Assembly (NCBI GenBank): GCA_900317855.1
Contig: ONIG01000009.1
Location: 1-57,843, forward strand
Length of the DNA: 57,843 nucleotides
Reading direction: 5' to 3'
Source of the DNA: an uncultured Eubacteriales bacterium
GTDB taxonomy: Bacteria > Bacillota > Clostridia > Oscillospirales > Oscillospiraceae
Of the stretch, positions 18,505-26,538 are shown piece after piece; position 1 is the first letter of the stretch; each line of letters starts with the position of its first letter. Under the pieces are notes generated by a model. It was given only the letters and a program-made list of their open reading frames with translations, was not told the DNA's origin and did not search any database. The position numbers were made by a program, and so were the translations under genes.

Positions 18505-20220
18505 TCATTTGGAGTTTGAGGTAATCGACTCCCTGCTGGAATAATAGATTGCCGCTGCCATCGAGAGCATCAGCGCGCAGGCGCCCAACGTGCCAAGTGT
18601 AAGAAGGATGCTGTATCTGAGCATCCCGAACGCGTTGACAAGCACAAGCAGGGCGCGGATTCCGAGCAGCAGGACCAAAAGCCTTGCGGATTGAATCTGC
18701 GGCAGCCCCTTTTTGAGCACCAACAGCCAGTACAGCACAGTGATCGCCACGATGAGAAGTGTGCCAAGGATGGAAAGCATGCCGCCGGAAAAGCCGTTAA
18801 GCAGTGATAGCACCGCCTGGATCGTCACCGGAATCGCCATTGGGACGCTGTCGGGACGCTGGTCAATAAACACGAGAACGAGCCACAACAGAGGCGCCGC
18901 GAGACTTAGCAGAGAGGTGTATCTGCTCAATACGGCGAGAAGAACTAAAGCAATTGCAGCGATTGCAGTGAAAAACGCCATCTTATAGCCCTGTGTGTTT
19001 GCCTTAAGGCTTTGAAACAGGGATACTGGCTCTTCCGCCTCATGCCTTGCTTTGTTTCTATTTGGCTGTACCGGAGCCTTATTGGCGCTTTTGTCTGCAG
19101 GCTGAACGGGAGCTGCTCCACCCATAGTGTCGGGGACGGTCGATGCAGGCTGAGAAACTGATCGAGATGCTGAATTATTAGCCCCGAACCGCTGATAATA
19201 CCAGTTCTCAAATCCACTTGCCCATGCAGTCTGCACCCAGGTGACCAGCAGGTCATCGACCGCTGCTCCGCGACTTTCCAGAATCATCACACGATAAAGC
19301 GACTGATTGGCTCCCTCGTGATCGTCGGTTATTTCACTGATTCCGGCACAAAGCAAAGCAGCAAAAGCATCATCAGGGTGAGAACTAGCCCAGCTTTTGA
19401 TTGCATTGATTCCCCGGGCCATTGCTTTATTTTGCTCCGGGAACAGATCTAAGTACGGCTGGTAGAGATAGCGATCCTGCGTACCCTCCTCTGTTTCCAG
19501 AGCGCGGATCAACTTCAGCTCGCTTCGCGCTGGGAAATCCGGGTGCAGGTCGGCAAACTTCTCGCAATCCAACGCGAACAGTTTATAAGCCACGTTGTCC
19601 ATCTGCTCCTGGGTAAAATCCGCGACCGCAGAGCGATTTTGCTGCATTTTCTGGAATAGAAAGCTGGTGTTTGGATCAACCCCGTCCGGAGACACCGGAG
19701 CCCTCACCCCGGAAGAGGATCTCGCAGCGACTCCCGCAGGCGTCGCACCGGATACAACCGCAGGCGTCGCTGTCAGCTCAGCATAGGACAGAGGCGTTTC
19801 TTCAGCTTCGTCCTCCAGAGAAATGCCTTTCTGTGCGCTGGGATCGTTTTCGGTGAGGATTGCCAGGATCTTATCCCGGCGGCGTTTGCCGTCGCGCAGC
19901 TCAAAATATCCGCCGGTATAATAGCTCATTACGCCTGCGCCGAAGCCCTCGCCGATCGCGACGAGTTGCGCCGCCCGGCGATTGCCGAAATCATACAGAA
20001 TGACCTGAACGCCCCACATACGGCTTCCGCCCATGAAGTTGCTGCCCGAAAGAAGCACCGCCACCTGCGGTTTAATGTCGTCCATCATCTCCAACGGATC
20101 GTCTTCCAGCTGCTCAACCTGCGCCTTGGTGGCGTCGATCGCGCGACGCAGCGCTGCAGTAAGATCTCTCAGACTGCGCTGGGTAGTAAATTCTACGGTA
20201 TCAGTTTTGATTTTTCCCAT
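18505..20220 (-). CDS. Unrecognised cargo protein with C-terminal membrane bundle
   Basis: 571 residues, last gene of the cargo operon. The N-terminal domain (about 1-125) contains MWGVQVILYDFGNRRAAQLVAIGEGFG and reads as an alpha/beta fold I cannot name. A linker rich in Ala/Pro/Val (150-185) and a helical middle (200-345) follow; the middle contains LYQPYLDLFPEQNKAMARGI. After a polar spacer, five or six membrane segments fill about 410-560. It starts 16 bases after the neighbouring J-like gene. With the two J-like proteins it makes three membrane proteins in the operon. Function unknown. Confidence 0.8.
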   Translation of the reverse strand: MGKIKTDTVEFTTQRSLRDLTAALRRAIDATKAQVEQLEDDPLEMMDDIKPQVAVLLSGSNFMGGSRMWGVQVILYDFGNRRAAQLVAIGEGFGAGVMSYYTGGYFELRDGKRRRDKILAILTENDPSAQKGISLEDEAEETPLSYAELTATPAVVSGATPAGVAARSSSGVRAPVSPDGVDPNTSFLFQKMQQNRSAVADFTQEQMDNVAYKLFALDCEKFADLHPDFPARSELKLIRALETEEGTQDRYLYQPYLDLFPEQNKAMARGINAIKSWASSHPDDAFAALLCAGISEITDDHEGANQSLYRVMILESRGAAVDDLLVTWVQTAWASGFENWYYQRFGANNSASRSVSQPASTVPDTMGGAAPVQPADKSANKAPVQPNRNKARHEAEEPVSLFQSLKANTQGYKMAFFTAIAAIALVLLAVLSRYTSLLSLAAPLLWLVLVFIDQRPDSVPMAIPVTIQAVLSLLNGFSGGMLSILGTLLIVAITVLYWLLVLKKGLPQIQSARLLVLLLGIRALLVLVNAFGMLRYSILLTLGTLGACALMLSMAAAIYYSSRESITSNSK

Positions 20221-20236
20221 TGCTATTTCTCTCCAT

Positions 20237-21526
20237 TCAGAATCTTGTCTTTTGATCCGCTTTTTTCCCCATAGCCTTGGCTGTGAACATCAGCACGAAA
20301 AAGATTGCAAGCAGAATCAGCACCAGCGTCCAGGTCCGAGAGGCGCTTCTTGCACTGTAACCCATAATGGTATAGGCTGCCGTAGATGCCACAAAGCAAT
20401 AGGCCACGCCCAGGACCGAGCTGACGGCGGTGATCAGGCGCGCACTATAGCCGTTTTTAAAGGTATCTGCATAGTTCAGCAAAACAACAGCTCCGAAAAC
20501 AAAAAGCGTTTTCAGAATGATGATGAAGGTCGTGCGGCTGGGAAGGAAGGTCAAACCTGCCGAGAGAATCACGCCTGCCCAGCCCAGCATGTAGAGGATT
20601 TTAGCTTTATTATCCTTTTCCGCCATAGCGTTCTGACGTTGCTGACGCTGCTGCTCGGCCTGTGCGAGCTGCATCTGCCGTTCGCGGTTTTGTCGTTCGG
20701 CTTCGGCGCGGCGCTTTTGAGCATCCCTCTCGGCCTTTTCAGCGGCCGCCCGCTTTTCCTCCATGTCGTCCAGCACCCGCTGGGCGTTGCCCCAGCGATC
20801 GCCCATCTTGACCGCCTGGCGGGCCAACTCTTCTGCCCTCGCCTCATCCTGCGGCTGGCTGAAATGCAGAGAGAAAGCCAGCATTCCGCAAGCGCGAGCT
20901 TCGCCGTCCCGGTAAAAACCGGCTGAACTGCGTTTGATGGCCTGCTCCAGCACTTCCCGCCACTGACGCAGCAGGTCAGCGGAGTTTCCGCGGTTCTGAA
21001 GTGCCTGACGGTACTGCGCCTCCAAGACGAAGGCCTTTTCGATGTAGTTTTCCGGATCCGTCGGATCGCTGAGGATAGCGCGGTTGACATAATTAAGCGC
21101 TGTCGTCAAATCTCCGTTATTTCGATATATCCGAGACGCGTTGCAGAAGAAAACCGTATCATCTTCGTTTGTCCCACAGCCTGCCGCCCTCTCGATAGCG
21201 GTTTTGGCCAGATCGTACTGCGTCTCCTGGTAGTAACTGAGGGCATTTTGATACCATTTCTGAAACTGCGCGCGCCGTTCGGCATCCGGATCTTCAGGCA
21301 CCGTCTGAACAGGAACAGCGTTCAATTCCCGGTCATACTGCGCTTTAGCGGTGTCTGAAGCAAAGACCTTCTTTGCTTCGTTGATCTGCACCAGTTTCTC
21401 CGCAGCCAGCTCGGGGCGGGACATTTCGCGCTTATGCCAGACCGATTCCAGCCGCACCAACTCCGCTGTGAGTTCCGAGGCGGAGGCTGTTTTGTCCAGC
21501 TTTAGTTCTTCATAAAAGTTCGTCAT
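20237..21526 (-). CDS. J-like/TPR-like membrane protein, paralogue 2
   Basis: 429 residues. Residues 1-70 match a DnaJ J domain in outline (MTNFYEELKLDKTASASELT ... AKAQYDREL), but the loop between helices II and III reads HKREMSRPE and lacks the HPD tripeptide needed to stimulate Hsp70 ATPase. A TPR-like helical array (about 85-255) and a charged Gln/Arg/Glu-rich coiled coil (255-305) precede about four membrane segments (308-420). The first 260 residues are clearly related to the next gene upstream, so the pair arose by duplication. Confidence 0.85.
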   Translation of the reverse strand: MTNFYEELKLDKTASASELTAELVRLESVWHKREMSRPELAAEKLVQINEAKKVFASDTAKAQYDRELNAVPVQTVPEDPDAERRAQFQKWYQNALSYYQETQYDLAKTAIERAAGCGTNEDDTVFFCNASRIYRNNGDLTTALNYVNRAILSDPTDPENYIEKAFVLEAQYRQALQNRGNSADLLRQWREVLEQAIKRSSAGFYRDGEARACGMLAFSLHFSQPQDEARAEELARQAVKMGDRWGNAQRVLDDMEEKRAAAEKAERDAQKRRAEAERQNRERQMQLAQAEQQRQQRQNAMAEKDNKAKILYMLGWAGVILSAGLTFLPSRTTFIIILKTLFVFGAVVLLNYADTFKNGYSARLITAVSSVLGVAYCFVASTAAYTIMGYSARSASRTWTLVLILLAIFFVLMFTAKAMGKKADQKTRF

Positions 21527-21544
21527 TTTGCATCTGCCCTTTCC

Positions 21545-23281
21545 TTACCAACTCTCACCGGCCGTCAGATCGATGACGCCGTCCGTGCAAACGACCTGCG
21601 CTACGAACCGGCCGGTATCATAGTCCTCCGGGTCAATCCAGCCGAATGCGGCACGAAACTGCCCCAGTGTGCCGTCATACTGCACGGTCACAGTGCGGGA
21701 AGAGCCATAATAATAGCTGCGCATTTCTTCGCTTTGGGTGATGGAGCCGTTGTTGCAATAGACCGCATAACATCTGCGCGTATTAAAGCCGCCGGGTTTA
21801 TCTTCTGCGTAGCCGTTGCCCAAATGCGTGTGGACGCCGACCTGACTCCACTCCTCCAGCGTGCCGTCAAAGACAAGCGTCGTTTTCCCGGTGAAGGCAG
21901 TTGTCGCAATCGACTCAATGGAATTTGAAAGATAAACGGTTTCAAGTGAGTCGGTGTTTTCAAAGGCGCAGCCGCCGATGGCTCTGACCCCCGACGGGAT
22001 GGTCAGCTCCCCGGCGAGGTTGGGGAAGTTAAAGATCTCATCGCCGATATAGGTGATGCGTTCGTCCAGCTCCAGCGACCGCACGTCCGAAGCGTCAAAG
22101 CCGATGGGGGCAATGACAGCGCAGATCTCGCTGTAACTGTTGCGGCTCTGCTCCCAAGGAGCCCAGTTCAATCCCATACCAGGCAAAAGGCCGGTGGGGA
22201 AATCGCGGGTTTCTCCCGTCCCGCTGATGGTAAGCGTGCCAGAGGCTTGGTCGAAGCGGTATTTCACATGAGAGCCGATGCCGGTGAGATTGGCACGCAC
22301 CATACCCAGCGCGGCTAGTCCACCCACGACCAGAATTGCCAAGACTATGAGGACGTTTCTGCGCTTTCTGGCTTTCTTCCGGCGAATGGCCTCCTGCCGT
22401 TCCCTCTCTGCCCGCTCAGCGGCTTCCTGCTTCTCACGCTTCTGTCTGGCAAGGGCGTCCCGGCGAGCCTGCGCTTCCCTCTCAGCCTGATTCCGGGCGT
22501 CTCGCTTTTTGTTCATGTCGTCCAGCACGCGCTGTGCATTGCCCCAGCGGTCACCCAGACGAAGCGCTTCCTGCACGAAATCCTCCGCCTGCTTTTCGTC
22601 CTTTTGCTGGCCAAAATACAAGGAAAAGGCCATCATACCATAGGCGCGGCCACGAGCGTCGTTGTCTTGGCGAAAGGCCGCCTTGTCCGCCGCGTCCATC
22701 AGTGTATCCCGCTGCTGGCGCAGGAGCGTCGCCGCGTTGTCCGCGCTATTGCGATAGGCCTGGAGCTGCATTGCTTCCAGAACAAAGGCCTTTTCCAGAT
22801 AATACTCCGGCACATCGGCGTCGTTGACGATAGCCCGGTTGATTTGGCTCAGTGCCGTGGTCAGGTCGCCGTTTCTCCGATAAATCCGGGATGCCCAAAG
22901 ATAGTATTCAGAGTCGTCCTCATTCACGCCGTAGCCCGCGGCGCGCTCGATCGCTGTTTTGGCAAGATCCGTTTGACCGGCGCTATAATAGTTGATCGCA
23001 TCGTTATACCACTTTTGAAACTGTGCCTTTCGCGCGGCGTCCGGATCGTCTGGAGCAGACTCCTTCACAGGAGCGTTCAGCTCCCGATCATACTGCGCCT
23101 TGGAGGCGTCCGTTGCAAAAATCTTCTTGGCCTGAACGATCAGCGCCAGCTTTTCCGCAGCCAGCTCTGGACGGGACATCTCTCGCTTGTGCCACACCGA
23201 TTCCAGGCGCACCAGCTCTGCTGAAATCTCCGATGCGGAGGCGTTCGTGTCTAGCTTTAATTCCTCATAGAAATTCGTCAT
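21545..23281 (-). CDS. J-like/TPR-like protein with single membrane anchor and LRR ectodomain, paralogue 1
   Basis: 578 residues. Degenerate J-like domain (1-70, again without HPD), TPR-like array (about 85-255), Arg/Glu-rich coiled coil (255-305), one membrane segment (309-329, VLIVLAILVVGGLAALGMV), then an outer domain. The outer domain contains BspA-type leucine-rich repeats (about 385-480: SLELDERITYIGDEIF, LTIPSGVRAIGGCAFEN, SLETVYLSNSIESIA) and a C-terminal beta-rich region. The topology puts the J-like part in the cytoplasm next to Hsp70 and the repeats outside, so it could link an external ligand to the chaperone module. Confidence 0.85.
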   Translation of the reverse strand: MTNFYEELKLDTNASASEISAELVRLESVWHKREMSRPELAAEKLALIVQAKKIFATDASKAQYDRELNAPVKESAPDDPDAARKAQFQKWYNDAINYYSAGQTDLAKTAIERAAGYGVNEDDSEYYLWASRIYRRNGDLTTALSQINRAIVNDADVPEYYLEKAFVLEAMQLQAYRNSADNAATLLRQQRDTLMDAADKAAFRQDNDARGRAYGMMAFSLYFGQQKDEKQAEDFVQEALRLGDRWGNAQRVLDDMNKKRDARNQAEREAQARRDALARQKREKQEAAERAERERQEAIRRKKARKRRNVLIVLAILVVGGLAALGMVRANLTGIGSHVKYRFDQASGTLTISGTGETRDFPTGLLPGMGLNWAPWEQSRNSYSEICAVIAPIGFDASDVRSLELDERITYIGDEIFNFPNLAGELTIPSGVRAIGGCAFENTDSLETVYLSNSIESIATTAFTGKTTLVFDGTLEEWSQVGVHTHLGNGYAEDKPGGFNTRRCYAVYCNNGSITQSEEMRSYYYGSSRTVTVQYDGTLGQFRAAFGWIDPEDYDTGRFVAQVVCTDGVIDLTAGESW

Positions 23282-23298
23282 ATCGATTTTTCTCCTGC

Positions 23299-23838
23299 TT
23301 AAAACTTTCCGGGTCTTGCAACGACGACCTCCGCCGGTCGAATGACCTTGCCGGAGAAAATGTATCCCCGGCGAACAAGCCCCGTTACAGTCAAGGCGCT
23401 TACTTCTGCGCTTTCGGTCACGCGGACTGCCTTGTAAAGTCTGGGATCAAACTCCCGCTTTACTTCAATCCGCTCCAGGCCACGGCGCTGGAGAATATCA
23501 AACAGTTCGTCGCGCACAGACCTTGAGAAATCATCCTCTGCCCGGTCCAGACGGTCGAGCAACAGAATGATTTCATAAAGGAACGGCTCAATGAAAGCAA
23601 ATCTGGCTCCATCCCCAAGAGTCTTGATCAACTCGGTTTTCTGTTTGTCTTCCATCAGGCGCCGGGTAAAAAGGTCGCGCAGCGCAGCTACTTCATCGCG
23701 CAACTCGCGCAGGCTTTCTTCGTCATGGGTATATACCACCTGCGGTTCCGACGCCGCAGGGGCGGCTGCTGCCTCCGTTTTAGGCTCGGCTTCCGGAAAA
23801 ACCTCCGGAACAGGCTCCAATTCGTCAAAAGCTGACAT
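23299..23838 (-). CDS. GrpE-like nucleotide exchange factor
   Basis: 179 residues. An acidic Pro/Ala/Glu-rich head (1-45) leads to the long dimerising helix (ESLRELRDEVAALRDLF and FIEPFLYEIILLLDRLDRAE) and a C-terminal beta-wing region (LERIEVKREFDPRLYKAVRV, VTGLVRRGYIFSGKVIRPAEVVVA) in the GrpE order. GrpE releases ADP from Hsp70. It lies directly after the Hsp70 gene (17 bases), so it is probably the dedicated exchange factor of that Hsp70 rather than the housekeeping GrpE. Confidence 0.85.
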   Translation of the reverse strand: MSAFDELEPVPEVFPEAEPKTEAAAAPAASEPQVVYTHDEESLRELRDEVAALRDLFTRRLMEDKQKTELIKTLGDGARFAFIEPFLYEIILLLDRLDRAEDDFSRSVRDELFDILQRRGLERIEVKREFDPRLYKAVRVTESAEVSALTVTGLVRRGYIFSGKVIRPAEVVVARPGKF

Positions 23839-23855
23839 CAGAACACTCCCTTCCC

Positions 23856-25430
23856 TTACTCGACATTTGCGCGCCCTACCACGCCTGTAGCCCGGGCGAC
23901 CTGGTCAGCAGTAAGGTTGGAGGCGCGGTCTACCTGGAAGGTTCCCAAACTCTGATTGGTTACCTTGTCGATGACTTCAATAAATACAGTCTGATCCGGG
24001 TCATAGGCATAGATGATCTCCACCGGAGATCCCTTCGGATATGGAGGGATGGATAAGGTGCTGCTGCCAATTACCTTGACAAACTCCACATCCGTCTCAT
24101 CCCCCTCTGTAACGCGCACACGCAGCCGGGTCTGGTTGTCATCCACCGTGTATACTTCAACAGAGCGGGTCGTGGGGATCTTGCTGTTGTGTGGGATGAT
24201 GATGGTGTTCTGTTCTCGTCTGGTATCATAGTCCAGCGTAATGACGCCGAGAGACTGGCTGGTAACATCCGAAATGGTGATCTTATTGGTGACCCAGTCG
24301 GCTTCGCCGCCGGCACGGGCGTCATTTTTGGGCGCTCCCTCCGCAGCGTTGAGATCAAAGGTGCTGGCAAAGATCGCCGCCCCCTGAGCTACCGCGGTAT
24401 CCGGGTCGATTTTGTAGGTGATGGACTTGCCAGAGAGCTCCTCCAGCATTCTTTTTACCATGGGCATACGGGTCGAACCGCCTACGACCAAGAGCTCATC
24501 GATTTCAGCCCAGCTGATATTCTTGTCCGCCATGACCTCCTCCAACAGGATCTTGGTGCGCTGCATCAGGTCTGCGGTGGCAGCCTCGAACTCCTCTCGC
24601 GTAATTTCAATACGGCAGGTCTTGCCGTTGATGGTAAAGACCGGGCGGGTGCTCTGGACGCTGGAGAGCTGCAGCTTTGCCTTCTCCGCCTTTTCACGGA
24701 TCTCCGCAAAGAGTGCGTCGTCTTCATCATCCAATTCAATACCCTGTTCGACGAGCTTTTGCTGAATCAACTCCGACATCTTTCCATCAAAGTTAAAGCC
24801 GCCCAGCGCGTGGTCGCCGCCGGTGGCGAGCGTATCAAAGTGGTTGCCCTTGATATCCATGATCGTCACGTCAAAGGTGCCTCCGCCCAGATCATAGACC
24901 AAAACCCGGCTGTCAGCGCCTTTATCCAGGCCAAAGGCGATGGCAGCGGCTGTGGGCTCGTTGATGACGGCAAGCACATTCAGCCCAGCAATGGCGCCGG
25001 CCTGCTTGGTGGCGGTGCGTCGTGCATCATCAAAATAGGCGGGAACGGTGATAACAACATCCTTGACTTCTCCCGCGCCGACGAACTGCTCCGCATCCTG
25101 GGCTATTTTGCGGAGGATGAACGCAGAGAGCATCTCCGGTGCGTATTCCTTGCCGCTGGGGCCAATGTGATTAAACTGCGGTCCGCTCTGTCCCATACGG
25201 CGTTTGATGAACTGCACCACGTTGTCCGGGTTGGTGGCGGCGGCATTCTTGGCATACTCGCCCACCAGCATGTCGTCATCCCCGGAAGGGGTAACGCCCG
25301 TAAAGAAGATCACGGAAGGCGTAATATCAAAGCCCTCCATGTTTTTCAGAATGCTGACCTCTTCGTTTTCATACAGCGCAATGGCACTGTTGGTCGTGCC
25401 AAGGTCAATGCCGAAGGCTTTTCTTTCCAT
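23856..25430 (-). CDS. Lidless Hsp70 (DnaK-like) of the cargo operon
   Basis: 524 residues, about 100 shorter than DnaK. The ATPase domain is complete: phosphate 1 FGIDLGTTNSAIALYE, phosphate 2 VYDLGGGTFDVTIMD, adenosine motif LLVVGGSTRMPMVKRML. The beta part of the substrate-binding domain is present (SLGVITLDYD ... YPKGSPVEIIYAYDPDQTV) but the protein stops near VARATGVVG, without the helical lid or EEVD-like tail. The ATG at 25430 was chosen because GGAGGAG lies 8 bases upstream; the longer frame to 25532 has no family support. Confidence 0.92.
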   Translation of the reverse strand: MERKAFGIDLGTTNSAIALYENEEVSILKNMEGFDITPSVIFFTGVTPSGDDDMLVGEYAKNAAATNPDNVVQFIKRRMGQSGPQFNHIGPSGKEYAPEMLSAFILRKIAQDAEQFVGAGEVKDVVITVPAYFDDARRTATKQAGAIAGLNVLAVINEPTAAAIAFGLDKGADSRVLVYDLGGGTFDVTIMDIKGNHFDTLATGGDHALGGFNFDGKMSELIQQKLVEQGIELDDEDDALFAEIREKAEKAKLQLSSVQSTRPVFTINGKTCRIEITREEFEAATADLMQRTKILLEEVMADKNISWAEIDELLVVGGSTRMPMVKRMLEELSGKSITYKIDPDTAVAQGAAIFASTFDLNAAEGAPKNDARAGGEADWVTNKITISDVTSQSLGVITLDYDTRREQNTIIIPHNSKIPTTRSVEVYTVDDNQTRLRVRVTEGDETDVEFVKVIGSSTLSIPPYPKGSPVEIIYAYDPDQTVFIEVIDKVTNQSLGTFQVDRASNLTADQVARATGVVGRANVE

Positions 25431-25443
25431 AGAGTTCTCCTCC

Positions 25444-25701
25444 TTATTTTCTGGTCTGTTGGATATAGCTCTCGATTCGGGAGCGAAGCATATAGAGAGC
25501 ACTGTCCGCAGATGTGAGTGCGTTGTTCGCATGATATAGCGTCGTCACGAGCTTTTGCCCAGGTGGCTGATCGCCAAAGCTGCCCTGGGTCTTCTGCATC
25601 GTTTCGATCACATAATTGCGCTCCCGCTCCAGCTTGTCCATTGAATCCTTGGCCCGTCCGCTCAGAGCGTTCAGCTGCTCACAGAATTCCTGTATATTCA
25701 A
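25444..25701 (-). CDS. Small helical protein 4 of cargo operon
   Basis: 85 residues beginning (TTG) LNIQEFCEQLNALSGRAK. The TTG at 25701-25699 overlaps the TGA of the preceding gene (ATTGA) and has GGAGG 10 bases upstream, indicating coupled translation. A reading frame open to 25800 exists, but its upstream part only shadows the neighbouring gene. Two long helices are predicted, separated near GSFGDQPPGQ. No Cys pair, signal peptide or membrane segment. Same size class as the three genes before it. Confidence 0.7.
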   Translation of the reverse strand: MNIQEFCEQLNALSGRAKDSMDKLERERNYVIETMQKTQGSFGDQPPGQKLVTTLYHANNALTSADSALYMLRSRIESYIQQTRK

Positions 25702-25973
25702 TCCGGTATTTCCTCCGTAGTGTCCAGCTCCCGCGCGGCGGCCATAGCCTCCTTCAGCAGACTCATGGCACGCTCCAGTTCCTCCGATGCTCTGGTACAA
25801 TAACCGTTCAATTCCTGATCCACTCGCAAATATGAACTCTGCGTGAGGGTCTGGATCAATGACGCAGTATTCTGCAGAACTGACTTCTCGTGACCCAAAT
25901 TCGTCAGATTGCTGCGCAGATCGTTCAGGATGTAGGTTTTGGCGGAAGCCTTCTGATTGTTGACGACTCTCAT
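25698..25973 (-). CDS. Small helical protein 3 of cargo operon
   Basis: 91 residues, MRVVNNQKASAKTYILNDLR to a polar acidic end. Mostly helical with heptad-like spacing (EKSVLQNTASLIQTLTQ, EELERAMSLLKEAMAAARELD); the turn may lie near SSYLRVDQE. Starts one base after protein 2. No recognised family; the size resembles WXG100 proteins but there is no WXG. Confidence 0.75.
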   Translation of the reverse strand: MRVVNNQKASAKTYILNDLRSNLTNLGHEKSVLQNTASLIQTLTQSSYLRVDQELNGYCTRASEELERAMSLLKEAMAAARELDTTEEIPD

Positions 25974-25974
25974 A

Positions 25975-26235
25975 TTACTTCTGCGCGCTGCGGATATAGT
26001 TGTCGCAGGTGCGGCCCAGGGTTTTCATTGAGGCGGCGGCCTGGGTCAGAGAACGGGCCGCTACGCCGACAGCCTGTACGGCAGTCTGTCCCGACTGGCT
26101 GCCGCGCACCAACGCGCCGATGGCATTTGCCTGACCGTTGAGCGCACTGCCGGCGGTCGCTGCCATGTTGGAAAGCTCTTCCGAGCTGTGCTTGATGGTC
26201 TGCAAGGTGCTGATCAATTCCTGTATAGATGGCAT
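25975..26235 (-). CDS. Small helical protein 2 of cargo operon
   Basis: 86 residues rich in Ala, Ser and Gln. Two helices separated near RGSQSGQ. It begins MPSIQELISTLQTIKHSSEE, after an AAAGGAGG ribosome site. No membrane segment or catalytic motif. Lies between the other small helical proteins with 16 and 1 base gaps. Confidence 0.78.
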   Translation of the reverse strand: MPSIQELISTLQTIKHSSEELSNMAATAGSALNGQANAIGALVRGSQSGQTAVQAVGVAARSLTQAAASMKTLGRTCDNYIRSAQK

Positions 26236-26251
26236 GGTGCTTCCTCCTTTA

Positions 26252-26509
26252 TCAGATCATTCTCACCTGGGTGAGCTTTTCCTTTGCCGCGGAGAGCTTT
26301 CCGAGAGTATCGGAAACCTGCTGTTTGGTCTGCTGAAGCTGCTGGAGCATCTCTGCCGCATACTGTTGCGTGCTTCCGGAAAGCTCCGACTGAACCTGCT
26401 GGATGACCCGGTCAACCTGGCCATTATAGGCCTGCAGCTTGGTTACCTGGTCATCGATCTGGCGTTGGGCGGCTGTCACCGCCTGAATGAGCTGTTGTAC
26501 CATGGACAT
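26252..26509 (-). CDS. Small helical protein 1, WXG100-like
   Basis: 85 residues, two long Gln-rich helices with a central break SELSGSTQQYAAEMLQQ. The pattern of a Gly turn followed by a helix with conserved small and aromatic positions resembles the WXG100/ESAT-6 hairpin, but the Trp is absent. It is the first gene after the EssC-like ATPase gene, 29 bases away, with an AGGAGG ribosome site. Such proteins are substrates and activators of EssC in type VII secretion; the same role here is inference. Confidence 0.75.
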   Translation of the reverse strand: MSMVQQLIQAVTAAQRQIDDQVTKLQAYNGQVDRVIQQVQSELSGSTQQYAAEMLQQLQQTKQQVSDTLGKLSAAKEKLTQVRMI

Positions 26510-26538
26510 ACTGGATTACCTCCTGTATTGTTATTTCA

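Noticed and set aside
25702..25800. ATG-started longer form of small helical protein 4
   Set aside because: The extra residues are Gly-rich shadow of the preceding gene; the TTG overlapping TGA has a better ribosome site.
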